A model generated the notes under the pieces. The model was not told the DNA's origin. It searched no databases and was given only the letters and a program-made list of their open reading frames with translations. Shown here piece after piece: positions 44,532-54,476 of a stretch of 64,000 bases of DNA (position 1 is the stretch's first letter; every line of letters starts with the position of its first letter). Both the position numbers and the translations under genes were made by a program. The DNA is taken from assembly GCF_016599715.1 (NCBI RefSeq), contig NZ_CP067019.1:1798001-1862000 (forward strand), in the 5' to 3' direction. This DNA comes from Acinetobacter sp. CS-2. GTDB lineage: Bacteria > Pseudomonadota > Gammaproteobacteria > Pseudomonadales > Moraxellaceae.

Positions 44532-44676
44532 GTCGGGTTAAATTCGAAAGTAAACAAATGATTTTTAAGTTTTACTTTACAATATTTTAAAAGATATCGT
44601 TTTCACTTTAAATTTATTAAAAATAAGTTACAATAATAAAATACAATTACAACAATTATTATTGGGAAGAGTATAG

Positions 44677-45141
44677 ATGACAAAAAAATACAGTAAGTTT
44701 TTACCATCTACAGACAATTTTGAGCTGGAAAATTTTCCATATTACTGGGTAAGTCAAGTACATGCTCAATACGTACAAAATGTTGATCATGCACTGAAAA
44801 AATATGGTCTGGACAATTCACGTCGCCGTATCTTGCTCGCTTTAAAATCCAAACCTCGTGCCAGCGTGTCAGATCTATCTGAAATGGTCATTTCTAAAAT
44901 GTCGACCACCACCAAAATCGTCTATCGTTTAAAAGATGAAGGACTGGTTGAAACCTATTCATGTGAAGATGATGCCCGGATTACCCGAGTTGTCTTAACC
45001 GAGAAAGGACAACAAATGGCTCAGAAAATTAATGACCTGACAAATGTGGTTTTGGAACAATCATTCGATGGTTTAACCCCTTTACAAATTGAAAAAATGA
45101 TGGAAAGCCTGCAACATATTTTTAAAAATTTATCACGATAA
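44677..45141 (+). CDS. MarR-family regulator, tandem copy 2
   Basis: This 154-residue paralogue of the preceding gene has the same recognition helix (SDLSEMVISKMSTTTKIVYR) and wing, but a different N-terminal stretch (STDNFELENFPYYWVSQ) and C-terminal tail (SFDGLTPLQIEKMMESLQH). The ATG at 44677 has a GGAAGAG site. The 145-base spacer from copy 1 is AT-rich and carries an inverted repeat, AAAGTAAA/TTTACTTT (44547-44578). Over about 215 bp of core sequence I count roughly 17 differences from copy 1, nearly all synonymous. Confidence 0.9.
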   Translation: MTKKYSKFLPSTDNFELENFPYYWVSQVHAQYVQNVDHALKKYGLDNSRRRILLALKSKPRASVSDLSEMVISKMSTTTKIVYRLKDEGLVETYSCEDDARITRVVLTEKGQQMAQKINDLTNVVLEQSFDGLTPLQIEKMMESLQHIFKNLSR

Positions 45142-45294
45142 TGTAATAGAGCTGTAAATTTAAAATTTCGGTTTAATACTGAATTTTTCTTTTGGACTTT
45201 ACAGATAATATACAATTCATGCATTTTTTACATTTTCTAAAAAATGTTGAAGCAATAAATTATAAATAAAAAATTAATGGGGAGAAAATAAACA

Positions 45295-45759
45295 ATGCCC
45301 AAGAAATATAGTAGATTTTTACTTCTATCTGGTGAAAATTTTGATTTAGGAGACTTCCCTTACTACTGGATTACTCAGGTTCATGCACAAAGTGTAAAAA
45401 AACTAGATCACGCTTTGAAAAAATATGGTCTGGACAATTCACGTCGCCGTATTTTACTGTCACTAAAATCCAAACCTCATGCCAGCGTGTCAGATCTATC
45501 CGAAATGGTCATTTCGAAAATGTCGACCACCACAAAAATCGTCTATCGTTTAAAAGATGAAGGACTGGTTGAAACCTATTCATGTGAAGATGATGCCCGT
45601 ATTACCCGAGTTGTCTTAACCGAGAAAGGACAACGAATGACCCTGAAGATTAAAGATCTGAGCAATATAGTTCTCAAACAATCTTACCAGGGCCTAACTC
45701 CATTACAAATTGAAAAAATGATGGAAAGCTTGCAACATATTTTTAAAAATTTATCGTAA
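45295..45759 (+). CDS. MarR-family regulator, tandem copy 3
   Basis: This is the third 154-residue paralogue, the most divergent in its ends: the first 45 residues read LLLSGENFDLGDFPYYWITQ and QSVKKLDHALKK, and the C-terminus has LSNIVLKQSYQGLTP. Its DNA-binding core is again the same (NSRRRILLSLKSKPHASV, SKMSTTTKIVYR). A GGGGAG site lies 10-11 bases before the ATG at 45295. The 153-base spacer from copy 2 contains the inverted repeat CTGTAAA/TTTACAG. Different dimerisation and ligand regions on a constant DNA-binding core suggest regulators that share operators but answer to different signals. Confidence 0.9.
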   Translation: MPKKYSRFLLLSGENFDLGDFPYYWITQVHAQSVKKLDHALKKYGLDNSRRRILLSLKSKPHASVSDLSEMVISKMSTTTKIVYRLKDEGLVETYSCEDDARITRVVLTEKGQRMTLKIKDLSNIVLKQSYQGLTPLQIEKMMESLQHIFKNLS

Positions 45760-45769
45760 TCATCTTAGC

Positions 45770-46429
45770 TTAATCGAAAAAATTAAGTTGGGGACTAATT
45801 TTTTCGATTTTTGCCTTTGGAACATGTAAACATTCAAAATCTACCTCCGGAAACCCTTCTACGAAAGAACGAATATCTGATGAATTAAAACTTAGCCATT
45901 CCTCTAAACGCTCGTGAGGAATAATAATCACTGAGCGTTTTACATTTCCAGGTTCATGAAAATCTTTCATCATAGGGTGATTTATGGCATCCATCGTAAG
46001 CATGGTTGCTGAACAAATAATTTCATCTCCAATTCGGCAAATTTCATAGAGCGCTGCAATATAAAAAGCATGGCCGTCCTTTCGGCGTACCCCCCAACGT
46101 TGAGGCTTATTCTCAATATATTTTGACTCATAAAACTCACTCACCGGCATCACGCCAAATTTGCATTTTGAAGCAGCATTTATAAATGTCGGTTTTTGTA
46201 GCAAAGTTTCATTTCGAGCATTATAGGTTTTTAGGGCAATAGTTTTATCTTCAGCCCATTTAGGTACCATCCCAAAATTAACCTTGCGCCACTCCAAACC
46301 TTGCGCTGATTTGAACAGCAAGGGCAACTCATAATTTGGATAGACCTCATCCGGATATTCAAAAGGAATATCCGGAAGATTCAACTCATGAAGCTGCTTT
46401 AAAGTAAGCGGTTTAAAATTAGCGCACAT
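45770..46429 (-). CDS. SOS-response-associated peptidase (SRAP, YedK/HMCES family)
   Basis: SRAP proteins form a covalent thiazolidine link with abasic sites in single-stranded DNA, shielding them from breakage. The catalytic Cys2 (MCANFKPL) is exposed after Met removal. Asn73 in ARNET, Glu98 in PVSEFYE and His158 in DFHEPGNVKR fill the conserved active-site positions, although the usual H-x-R-M-P is replaced by HEPGNVKR. The length of 219 is normal. It converges with the third MarR gene, 10 bases apart. I saw no obvious LexA-type operator, and classic LexA is absent in Acinetobacter. Confidence 0.9.
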   Translation of the reverse strand: MCANFKPLTLKQLHELNLPDIPFEYPDEVYPNYELPLLFKSAQGLEWRKVNFGMVPKWAEDKTIALKTYNARNETLLQKPTFINAASKCKFGVMPVSEFYESKYIENKPQRWGVRRKDGHAFYIAALYEICRIGDEIICSATMLTMDAINHPMMKDFHEPGNVKRSVIIIPHERLEEWLSFNSSDIRSFVEGFPEVDFECLHVPKAKIEKISPQLNFFD

Positions 46430-46482
46430 ACAATAAGATTTAAATTAAAACTTATTCCATTATAACTTTAATCACATCATTT

Positions 46483-47931
46483 CTACTTCACATGACTATT
46501 CGGAAGCGTTAACCAATGTGTACGGCTGAACTCATCCAATATCCACTGTCCATTAAAGCGCCCCAAGCCTGAATTTCGCTCTCCGCCAAAGGGTGCATTC
46601 GGCTGATCTGCCACGGTTATGGAATTGATATGTGTCATACCTGCATCAATCTGCATTGCAAAACGAGTTCCGCGCTCGAGATCGGTGGTACATACTGCGC
46701 TGGATAGCCCATAGGCTGTGTTATTAGCCAAACGCAAAGCATCGGCTTCATCTTGAGCCTTAATGATTGGTAAGACTGGCCCAAAACTTTCTTCTTTCGC
46801 TAAACTAGATTCAGGATTGACATCAATAAAAATATGCGGTGGCACCACATTATCTTGAATATCGCCTCTCACGATAAGTTTAGTCCCCTCTTGCAGTGCC
46901 TGAGCAATAATGTGTTTTATTTTTTCAACTTGTGTCCCATTAATAATCGGACCAATGAGAGTATCCTCTTGCTCAGGGTCACCGTAGACAATGTTTTTAG
47001 TGCGAATGACCAGTTTTTCAACAAAAGTATCATAAACTTTAGCATCGACAATCACCCGATTGGTACTCATGCAAATTTGTCCCTGATGCAAAAAACGTCC
47101 CACCACAGCGAGTTCCACTGCCAGATCCAGATCAGCATCATCCAGCACCACTAAAGGCGCATTACCGCCCAGTTCCAGCGCTATTCGCTTCAGATGGCTA
47201 CCACCAACTGCCAATTGCCCGACACGTTTTCCAACTAAGGTTGAACCTGTAAATGAAATCATTTTAGGGGTATCGTGCTCAACAAAGTAATCCCCTATTT
47301 CACCACCTAAACCGGCAACCACACTGAATACCCCCTCAGGGAGACCCGCTTCTTCAAAAATTTTGGCAAGTAGCATTCCTCCTGTAATAGGTGTATCACT
47401 TGCAGGCTTTAACACCACACAATTTCCAATCGCTAGGGCTGTGACTACAGAACGCATACTAAGATGAAATGGAAAGTTCCAAGGACTAATTACTGCAATC
47501 ACGCCGAGCGCTTTTCGTACAACATGGCTTTTGCGAGTAGGGTCTATAGATTGCAATTTCTGGATTTCCATTCTTTCAGGAAATGTGATGGCCTCATTGA
47601 TAATACCCAATACAGCGTCTACTTCAATATTGGCTTTAAAATGTGTGCTGCCAGACTCCTGAATGAGCCAGTCAATGATTTCTTCGCGTCTATTTTTGAC
47701 CACATCCAAAACTCGGAGGATAATGCTTTTACGCTCGGATGGAAGCGTTTGCGACCAGGTAGTAAAACTACGCTCTGCAGCCGAATAAGCACTATCCACA
47801 TCGACAAGGCTGGCAGCCTGCAATTTTAAAATAAGTTCTTGAGTATAAGGATTGAGATTATTAAGCGTATGGGTTGACGTTCCTTTTAGCCAGTGCCCTG
47901 CTATAAAAGGATTTTTGTTACTTTTAGACAA
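46483..47931 (-). CDS. NAD(P)-dependent aldehyde dehydrogenase
   Basis: This ALDH superfamily enzyme has 482 residues. Coenzyme-binding VISPWNFPFHLSMRSV and ISFTGSTLVGKRVGQ, the general-base Glu in ALELGGNAPLVVLDDADLD, and the catalytic Cys in HQGQICMSTNR are intact. The pattern resembles benzaldehyde, vanillin or salicylaldehyde dehydrogenases, but specificity cannot be fixed. The start is a TTG at 47931. Its only SD, GGAGG, is inside the 3' arm of the glcB terminator hairpin, 8 bases upstream. It therefore probably relies on readthrough from glcB, or on a hidden promoter, for expression. Confidence 0.87.
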   Translation of the reverse strand: MSKSNKNPFIAGHWLKGTSTHTLNNLNPYTQELILKLQAASLVDVDSAYSAAERSFTTWSQTLPSERKSIILRVLDVVKNRREEIIDWLIQESGSTHFKANIEVDAVLGIINEAITFPERMEIQKLQSIDPTRKSHVVRKALGVIAVISPWNFPFHLSMRSVVTALAIGNCVVLKPASDTPITGGMLLAKIFEEAGLPEGVFSVVAGLGGEIGDYFVEHDTPKMISFTGSTLVGKRVGQLAVGGSHLKRIALELGGNAPLVVLDDADLDLAVELAVVGRFLHQGQICMSTNRVIVDAKVYDTFVEKLVIRTKNIVYGDPEQEDTLIGPIINGTQVEKIKHIIAQALQEGTKLIVRGDIQDNVVPPHIFIDVNPESSLAKEESFGPVLPIIKAQDEADALRLANNTAYGLSSAVCTTDLERGTRFAMQIDAGMTHINSITVADQPNAPFGGERNSGLGRFNGQWILDEFSRTHWLTLPNSHVK

Positions 47932-47933
47932 TA

Positions 47934-47959
47934 AAAAAGCCTCCGAAGAGGCTTTTTAT
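47934..47959 (-). terminator. Terminator after glcB, overlapping the next gene's RBS
   Basis: AAAAAGCCTC pairs with GAGGCTTTTT around CGAA/TTCG, followed on the minus strand by a T run. Its 3' arm contains GGAGG, spaced 8 bases from the TTG start of the aldehyde dehydrogenase gene. A transcript that reads through would bury that SD in the stem. Confidence 0.85.
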
Positions 47960-47981
47960 ATGGTAGCTTGATTACGCAGGA

Positions 47982-50144
47982 TTAATCCCCTGTGTAACCT
48001 TTTAATTTCAAACGGTATGCATGAAGTAGCGGTTCAGTATAACCAGAAGGTTGTTCAGCACCTTTAAAGACTAAGTCATATGCAGCTTTGTAAGCACAGC
48101 CATCAAAACCTGGTGCCATTGGTGTATAAGCTGGATCATTTGCGTTTTGCTCATCAACCACTTTAGCCATACGTTGCATCACTTCTTCCACTTGCTCTTT
48201 GCTTACAATACCGTGACGCAACCAGTTTGCCACGTGTTGAGAAGAAATACGTAAGGTTGCACGGTCTTCCATCAAGCCAACATCGTTGATGTCTGGCACT
48301 TTAGAACAACCTACACCCAGATCAACCCAACGAACTACATAACCCAAAATACCTTGAAGGTTATTTTCAAGCTCTTTAGTTTTCTCTTCAGCAGTCCAGT
48401 TAGTATCTGTCGCTAAAGGCGGAGTTAACAAGTCATCTAATGATAACGGCTGAGTATTCAACAATTCTTTTTGACGCTCAGACACGTTGCATTGATGGTA
48501 ATGGATCGCGTGAATCACAGCGCCAGATGGAGACGGAACCCATGCACAGCTTGCGCCAGCTTCTGGATGCTCAATCTTGGTTTTGTACATGTCTGCAAGC
48601 ATATCTGGTTTTGGCCACATACCTTTACCGATTTGTGCCTTACCACGTAAACCTGCTTGAAGACCGATCATCACGTTACGGTTTTCATAAGCCGGGAACC
48701 AGATTTGTGACTTCACTTCACCTTTACGAACAAATGGACCTGCTTCCATAAACGTATGGATTTCATCGCCTGTACGGTCCATGAAACCGGTGTTAATGAA
48801 GATGGTACGGTCTTTCGCCTGAGCGATAGAGTTTTTCAGGTTCACAGATGTACGACGTTCTTCATCCATGATGCCGATTTTTAAAGTTTTCGCAGGTAAA
48901 CCAAGTGCCTGTTCAGCACGTTCAAATAACTCAACTGCAAATGCAACTTCTTCTGGACCATGCATTTTTGGCTTCACGATATACATAGAACCTTTACGCG
49001 AGTTCTTGATCGTGTTTTCGCCTTTAATGTCAGCAAAAGTCAATAACGGCGTGATTAACGCATCCATGATACCTTCGTAGATTTCTTGACCATCTACCAA
49101 GATCGCAGGGTTTGTCATCAAGTGACCCACGTTACGAAGCAACATCAATGAACGGCCATGAAGCGTCGTTTCACCACCAATCAGGTTTTTATGAGTACGG
49201 TCCTGGTTCAATGTACGAGTCACGGTTTTACCGTTTTTCTCGATTGATTCAGAAAGTGTACCGCGCATCAAGCCCAACCAGTTACGGTAGCCTTCAACTT
49301 TCTCTTCAGCGTCTACAGCTGCGATAGAGTCTTCCAAGTCTTGAATAGTGGTTACAGCAGCTTCCAGTACAAGATCTTTTAAGCCAGCAGCGTCAGTTTG
49401 ACCAATCGGGCTGGTTGCATCAATTTCAATAATAACGTGTAAGCCATTGTTTAGAAGTACGATTTCAGTTGGTGCTGCTTCATCACCATTGAAACCTACA
49501 AATTGCCCTTCTTTTGCTAAAGTCGTTGTTGAACCATCTTTTAGCATCACAACTAATTTTTTGCCTTCAACCGCATATTTGGTTGCATCTGCATGCGAAC
49601 CATTTGCCAGAGGGAAGGTTTCATTTAAGAAGTTTTTAGCAAATTCGATAACTTTTGCGCCACGAACCGGGTTATAGCCCTTACCTTTTTCCGCGCCACC
49701 TTCTTCAGAGATTACGTCGAAACCGTAAAGCGCATCGTATAGAGAACCCCAACGTGCGTTTGCCGCATTCAAGCAGTAACGTGCATTACGCACAGGTACT
49801 ACCAATTGCGCACCAGCCAATAATGCGATTTCTTCATCTACATTTTCTGTGCTGATTTGGAAATCTTCTACTTCTGGTAATAAGTAGCCAATTTCAGTAA
49901 GGAAAGCTTTGTAAGCTTCGAGTTCAAATTTGTTGTTGCGGTGCCATTCATCAATTTTAGCTTGAAGGTCATCACGCTTAGCCAATAGTGCTTTGTTCTT
50001 TGGACTAAGATCGACAACGACTTGTTCAAAGTTTTTCCAGTATGTTTCACTGTCCAAACCAGAACCTGGTAATGCTTCATTTTCGATGAAATCGTAAAGT
50101 TCTTTAGCAATCGCTAACTTGCCTTTTTGAATACGTGCAGTCAT
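47982..50144 (-). CDS. glcB: Malate synthase G
   Basis: Malate synthase G condenses glyoxylate with acetyl-CoA to give malate in the glyoxylate pathway. The length of 720 and the large beta-rich insert near the N-terminus identify the G isoform. Recognisable segments are [35 protein letters not shown] (Mg-binding acidic region), [33 protein letters not shown], and [16 protein letters not shown]. The [20 protein letters not shown] start is typical. It has its own upstream region of 361 bases, and the isocitrate lyase gene is not adjacent. Acinetobacter uses this pathway on acetate and fatty acids. Confidence 0.96.
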   Translation of the reverse strand: MTARIQKGKLAIAKELYDFIENEALPGSGLDSETYWKNFEQVVVDLSPKNKALLAKRDDLQAKIDEWHRNNKFELEAYKAFLTEIGYLLPEVEDFQISTENVDEEIALLAGAQLVVPVRNARYCLNAANARWGSLYDALYGFDVISEEGGAEKGKGYNPVRGAKVIEFAKNFLNETFPLANGSHADATKYAVEGKKLVVMLKDGSTTTLAKEGQFVGFNGDEAAPTEIVLLNNGLHVIIEIDATSPIGQTDAAGLKDLVLEAAVTTIQDLEDSIAAVDAEEKVEGYRNWLGLMRGTLSESIEKNGKTVTRTLNQDRTHKNLIGGETTLHGRSLMLLRNVGHLMTNPAILVDGQEIYEGIMDALITPLLTFADIKGENTIKNSRKGSMYIVKPKMHGPEEVAFAVELFERAEQALGLPAKTLKIGIMDEERRTSVNLKNSIAQAKDRTIFINTGFMDRTGDEIHTFMEAGPFVRKGEVKSQIWFPAYENRNVMIGLQAGLRGKAQIGKGMWPKPDMLADMYKTKIEHPEAGASCAWVPSPSGAVIHAIHYHQCNVSERQKELLNTQPLSLDDLLTPPLATDTNWTAEEKTKELENNLQGILGYVVRWVDLGVGCSKVPDINDVGLMEDRATLRISSQHVANWLRHGIVSKEQVEEVMQRMAKVVDEQNANDPAYTPMAPGFDGCAYKAAYDLVFKGAEQPSGYTEPLLHAYRLKLKGYTGD

Positions 50145-50505
50145 TGTCTTTCCTGATATTGCTACTTTTTATAACAAGAGATTCTAGTATACCGATTTAT
50201 ACCTAGCTGAATAGTATTATCACATTCCTAAATAATGATCATTTTCTAATAAATGAATGTAAACATCACTCAATAAAATAAAGATCACAAATGCAACATT
50301 ATTATCTGCCTGAATACCTTTTTATAGTCTATAAAGTTTTTAAAATGTCGAAATTAGACTTAAGTGCAGAATTTTGTTTTAAAACCAACCAAAAACGCTA
50401 TTTCTATCACTGTCGAGCAAAGATTAAGCCACGAATAGAACAAAATGTCGATAAAACACTCAAACAATTTATGTAAAAAAAAGCGCCTGTTTAGGCGCTT
50501 GATCT
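50145..50505. other. Intergenic region upstream of glcB
   Basis: These 361 bases contain the glcB promoter, the terminator of the upstream zapE gene at 50475-50500, and only short chance frames. The stretch at 50160-50300 is AT-rich. I recognised no operator. Confidence 0.5.
50475..50500 (-). terminator. Rho-independent terminator after zapE
   Basis: AAGCGCCT pairs with AGGCGCTT around GTTT and is followed on the minus strand by eight T. It lies 6 bases after the zapE stop codon. Confidence 0.9.
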
Positions 50506-51654
50506 TTAGCTGGCTTCTGAGGCCGACCCCTGTATTTGTCTATGTTCAGAGTTCAGATAATCGTCAGACTGCATTTCCAGTAAACGTGAACGCGTGCGTT
50601 CAATTTCAAAGGCCAGTTTTTCACCTTGATAAATGTCAATAATACTGTCTTCCGACGTCAGCAATAGTTTGACCCCACGATCGTAAAACTCATCGACCAG
50701 ATAGATAAAACGGCGTGTACCTTCCGATAGATAATCGGTCAAATGCGGCACATTACTGACCAGTACAGTATTATAGATATTGGCGATTTCAATAAAGTCA
50801 GCCGGACTGCGCGGTTTTAAACACAGCTCTGAATATTCACACCACAACACATCTTCAGTATGACCAATGGTTTCAACAATACGGTTATTGATGATAATCG
50901 GTTCTTGGGATTGAGTTTGAGTCTGGGTTAAAGCAGTAAAGCGCTGCGCAATCCAGAGTTTATGCTCATGTGTTAATGGATGTTTAAACAATTGTGCCTG
51001 TTTCAGCACACGTAAACGATAATCCACACCGGCATCCACATTGAGAACTACACAATATTTTTTCACCATTTCAATAGTGGGGATAAAACGGTCCCGATGG
51101 ATTCCATTTTTATATAAACCATCGGGTGCAATATTTGAAGTCGCCACCAAGGTAATGCCACGGGTAAACAGTTTCTGGAATAACTCGCTCAGAATCATGG
51201 CATCTGTGACATTGGAAACAAAAAATTCATCAAAACAGATGACCACTGCCTGCTGGTAAATCTGGTCTGCAACCTGATCCAGCGGATTTCGCTGCCCTGA
51301 TAATTTATTCAGCTCACGATGTACATGTTGCATGAAATGATGAAAATGCATGCGCGTTTTACGGCGAAACGGAATCGACTCAAAAAACTGGTCCATTAAC
51401 CAGGTTTTACCTCGCCCCACACCACCCCACATATATACACCTCGTGGTGAGGTTTGACGACGAAAACGGCGAAACGCTTTTTTTGAAGCTTTGAAACGCT
51501 GAATCAACTCTTGCCAAACGCGATCCAGCTCATGTACAGCTTGCGCCTGTGCCTCATCCGGCATGAACTGACCAGACGCGATGGCCTGTGCATAGCGCTC
51601 CGCAGGTGATAAGGGAATAAAGGCTGTACTGTGCTTAGAATTTAAATCTGACAT
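50506..51654 (-). CDS. zapE: Cell division protein ZapE (AFG1-like ATPase)
   Basis: ZapE is an AAA+-like ATPase that associates with the Z ring and modulates FtsZ polymers. The Walker A motif is GGVGRGKT (77-84), followed by MHFHHFMQHVHREL, Walker B VVICFDEFFVSN, and the sensor region LVATSNIAPDGLYKNG, all characteristic of the AFG1/LACE1/ZapE family. Residues 230-280 include the QSQSQ-type linker. The length of 382 is normal for the family. It appears monocistronic, with its own terminator, and lies upstream of glcB on the same strand. Confidence 0.93.
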   Translation of the reverse strand: MSDLNSKHSTAFIPLSPAERYAQAIASGQFMPDEAQAQAVHELDRVWQELIQRFKASKKAFRRFRRQTSPRGVYMWGGVGRGKTWLMDQFFESIPFRRKTRMHFHHFMQHVHRELNKLSGQRNPLDQVADQIYQQAVVICFDEFFVSNVTDAMILSELFQKLFTRGITLVATSNIAPDGLYKNGIHRDRFIPTIEMVKKYCVVLNVDAGVDYRLRVLKQAQLFKHPLTHEHKLWIAQRFTALTQTQTQSQEPIIINNRIVETIGHTEDVLWCEYSELCLKPRSPADFIEIANIYNTVLVSNVPHLTDYLSEGTRRFIYLVDEFYDRGVKLLLTSEDSIIDIYQGEKLAFEIERTRSRLLEMQSDDYLNSEHRQIQGSASEAS

Positions 51655-51750
51655 AGGATTGAATACTATTTTAGGCTATTGAAAGTATAGCGAAGGTTGA
51701 GGTGAAATATATAACACTTTGGCATTAATATACTTAGGCTATTTACAAAA

Positions 51751-52758
51751 CTACTTAAAGTACTGGCGTGGACTTTGTCCAAACCAGCGTTTAAAGGCAT
51801 GATTGAAAGCTGCAGGCTCTGAATAACCCAGCAATTCTGCAATCATTTCAATGGAATATTCTTTATATTCCATCAATCTTAATGCCTTGTCTTTAATCAA
51901 TTGTTCACGTATCTGTTTATAACTGCTTTGCAACTGTTGCAGTTGATGCCGCAACGTACGTTCTGGAATTTGCAGCGCTTGTGCCGTCTCTGCCATGCTA
52001 GGCATTACACCTGCTTGCAGCTCTAGATAATCTTGCACACGCTGCACCAGGGAGGGTACAGATTTATTCATCTTTAAACGCTCCAACTCAGCAATACATT
52101 TGCTCTCATAAAGATTAAAGGTCATTTTATCTGCTGAAGGAATTTGTACATTTAACACAGCATCATCAAACCAGAATTCTGCATACTCGGCAGTAAACTG
52201 TAATTCAGCACCATAGTAATCCTGATAGACATCTAGATCCTGCTGATTTTCAGGCAGCACAAACGGCAGTTCAATCTGCATTCGGGGAATACTTAAGCCC
52301 ATCATGTTATACAGATCTTGAATAAATTTATAAGTTCCCGATATTTCACATTGTGCTCGCAACAGTCCGAGATCACTGTTTAAATCTTCAGGTACATAGC
52401 ACAAAGCCATCTTTTGAGCTTTATATTTTAAACTCAACACACCTGTTAAATGAGTTAATGCCTGATAGCGAATCCCCTGCTCTAAAGCAGTACGGATATT
52501 TTCACTGGTAACCAATAACATCAGTAAAGGACCATAACCCGCAAGTGCATAATGCTGCCCAATAAACAGACCTTTTTCTGGTGCCACATCCTGCCCAATA
52601 ACTTTAAGCACATCCCATTCCAGACCTGGATGAATAATTGAGCTAGGATCCAATGCATCCGCACGCAGTCCAATACTTTGAAGTTTTGGATCAACAGCAA
52701 TCCCAGCTTTACGCATGCCTTGAATTAAATACATCAAGCCGAGAATGGAACGTTTCAT
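51751..52758 (-). CDS. AraC-family transcriptional regulator
   Basis: The 335-residue protein has the two-part AraC architecture of the OruR/ArgR-like group: an N-terminal ligand-binding region (about 15-210, with PEKGLFIGQHYALAGYGPLL) and a C-terminal double helix-turn-helix (about 230-335: MAETAQALQIPERTLRHQLQ and IEMIAELLGYSEPAAFNHAFKRW followed by FGQSPRQYFK). It is divergent from the flavin monooxygenase gene across 157 bases. By analogy with similar pairs I infer that it activates that gene in response to a monooxygenase substrate. Confidence 0.88.
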   Translation of the reverse strand: MKRSILGLMYLIQGMRKAGIAVDPKLQSIGLRADALDPSSIIHPGLEWDVLKVIGQDVAPEKGLFIGQHYALAGYGPLLMLLVTSENIRTALEQGIRYQALTHLTGVLSLKYKAQKMALCYVPEDLNSDLGLLRAQCEISGTYKFIQDLYNMMGLSIPRMQIELPFVLPENQQDLDVYQDYYGAELQFTAEYAEFWFDDAVLNVQIPSADKMTFNLYESKCIAELERLKMNKSVPSLVQRVQDYLELQAGVMPSMAETAQALQIPERTLRHQLQQLQSSYKQIREQLIKDKALRLMEYKEYSIEMIAELLGYSEPAAFNHAFKRWFGQSPRQYFK

Positions 52759-52915
52759 AGCAGGATCACATCAAAATAACCTCTTAATTTTTACTATAAT
52801 TTTTCATGCTTGCAAATTGCCGAAACTATCAATTTTTCTGTCATGGCTATCATGTCGGTTATCTCACCCTTGCTATAAGATACAAAAATAATAGAAGCAA
52901 TAAGGCCAATAAAAA

Positions 52916-54427
52916 ATGCACAATCAAACACTGCAGCAATCTATGCCAACACAAACAAAAATCGCTATCATTGGTGCAGGCTTTGGCGGTTTGGCGATGG
53001 CTATACGTCTACTACAAAGCAATATGCATGATTTTGTGATCCTGGAAAAAGCCAGTGATGTAGGGGGAACCTGGCGCGAAAACCAATATCCCGGTGCAAC
53101 CTGCGATGTCCAGTCCCATATGTATTCCCTTTCTTTTGCCCCCAAAAGCGACTGGTCAAAACGCTATGCTGAAGCACCCGAAATCTTTAAATATATACAA
53201 GATTTAGTCACTGGCTTTAACCTGGAAAAATATTGCCAATTTAATTGTGAAGTTCTGGCTGCCCAATACAATGAACAAAGTTGTGACTGGAAACTCATCC
53301 TCAATAATGAACAAACTTTAATTGCTCAATTTGTGGTTTTTGCATCCGGCCCTTTACATGTACCCCATATCCCTCATATCAAGGGCATTGAAAAGTTTCA
53401 GGGTAAAGTTTTTCATTCCTCACAATGGGATCACCAATATGACTTGACAGACAAAAATGTTGCTTCAATTGGGACAGGTGGGAGTGCAATTCAATACATT
53501 CCAGAAATTGCAGCTAAAGTTAAGCAACTCTATGTGTTCCAGCGTACTGCGGCTTGGGTCATTCCTAGAGATGAACGCCGCTATTGGAATGTTGAAAAGA
53601 AATTATTTAAAAAACTAGACTGGTTTAGGAAACTGCACCGGGCACGCTTATATTGGTCCAATGAATCTCGCGTGGTTCCCATTGTTCAACCTGCAGTGAT
53701 GAAATACACCCAAAAACTGGCAGAAGCTTTTATCAAGTTTCAGGTCAAAGACAAAAATCTGGTGCAAAAACTGACACCTGATTACATCATGGGATGCAAA
53801 CGTATTTTGGTATCCAATAAGTACTATCCCACTTTTAACCGAAGCAATGTTGAACTGGTGACCGAGGCTATTCAGGAATTTACTGAAAACAGCATCATTA
53901 CCAAAGATGGCAAAGAACGTAAGATTGATTGCTTAATTTATGGAACCGGTTTTATTACCGATCCACGCATCTATCTAAAATCATTTCAATGTAGTGGTGA
54001 ACACGGACAAGATTTGCGCGGTGCCTGGCAGGAGGGTGCAGAAAGCTTCTATGGGATGTGTACCAAAGGCTTTCCCAATTTATTTCAGTTGCTGGGACCT
54101 AATACGGTTTTGGCACACAACTCCGTGATTTTTATGATTGAATCTCAGGTGAACTATATTCTACAAATGATTGAACTGGTTAAAAACACGCAAAGTCATG
54201 CCATTGTGGTTAAAGATCAGGTACAAGACCGATTCAACCAGCGTGTACAAAAATTGCTTGATGGCACAGTCTGGCAATCTGGCTGTGTGAGCTGGTACCA
54301 GCAAGATAGCGGCAAGAACTTTGCCCTGTGGCCTACTTATACCTGGAAATACTGGCTACAGACAAAAAAGCTTAATCCTGCTGACTTCCGTCTGCTAAAT
54401 AAAACAGCTGGAAGTCGTGCAGCCTAA
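52916..54427 (+). CDS. Flavin-containing monooxygenase, type I Baeyer-Villiger type
   Basis: This FAD- and NADPH-dependent monooxygenase probably inserts oxygen into a ketone or oxygenates a heteroatom. The first Rossmann motif is IIGAGFGGLAMA (19-30), followed by VGGTWRENQYPGATCDVQSH (49-68). The Baeyer-Villiger fingerprint F-x-G-x-x-x-H-x-x-x-W is exact: Phe161, Gly163, His167, Trp171. The second nucleotide-binding motif is SIGTGGSAIQ. The length of 503 fits. TAAGG precedes the ATG at 52916. LysO follows 49 bases later on the same strand. The substrate is unknown; cyclic ketones and ethionamide-like compounds are the family's range. Confidence 0.9.
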   Translation: MHNQTLQQSMPTQTKIAIIGAGFGGLAMAIRLLQSNMHDFVILEKASDVGGTWRENQYPGATCDVQSHMYSLSFAPKSDWSKRYAEAPEIFKYIQDLVTGFNLEKYCQFNCEVLAAQYNEQSCDWKLILNNEQTLIAQFVVFASGPLHVPHIPHIKGIEKFQGKVFHSSQWDHQYDLTDKNVASIGTGGSAIQYIPEIAAKVKQLYVFQRTAAWVIPRDERRYWNVEKKLFKKLDWFRKLHRARLYWSNESRVVPIVQPAVMKYTQKLAEAFIKFQVKDKNLVQKLTPDYIMGCKRILVSNKYYPTFNRSNVELVTEAIQEFTENSIITKDGKERKIDCLIYGTGFITDPRIYLKSFQCSGEHGQDLRGAWQEGAESFYGMCTKGFPNLFQLLGPNTVLAHNSVIFMIESQVNYILQMIELVKNTQSHAIVVKDQVQDRFNQRVQKLLDGTVWQSGCVSWYQQDSGKNFALWPTYTWKYWLQTKKLNPADFRLLNKTAGSRAA

Positions 54428-54476
54428 ATATTTAACGGTCATAATAAACAGGTATTTATTAGCTGCTTAATTCTTT

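Noticed and set aside
50291..50476. Short plus-strand frame in the glcB promoter region
   Set aside because: Lys-rich, AT-driven translation with no SD, ending in the zapE terminator; looks like chance.
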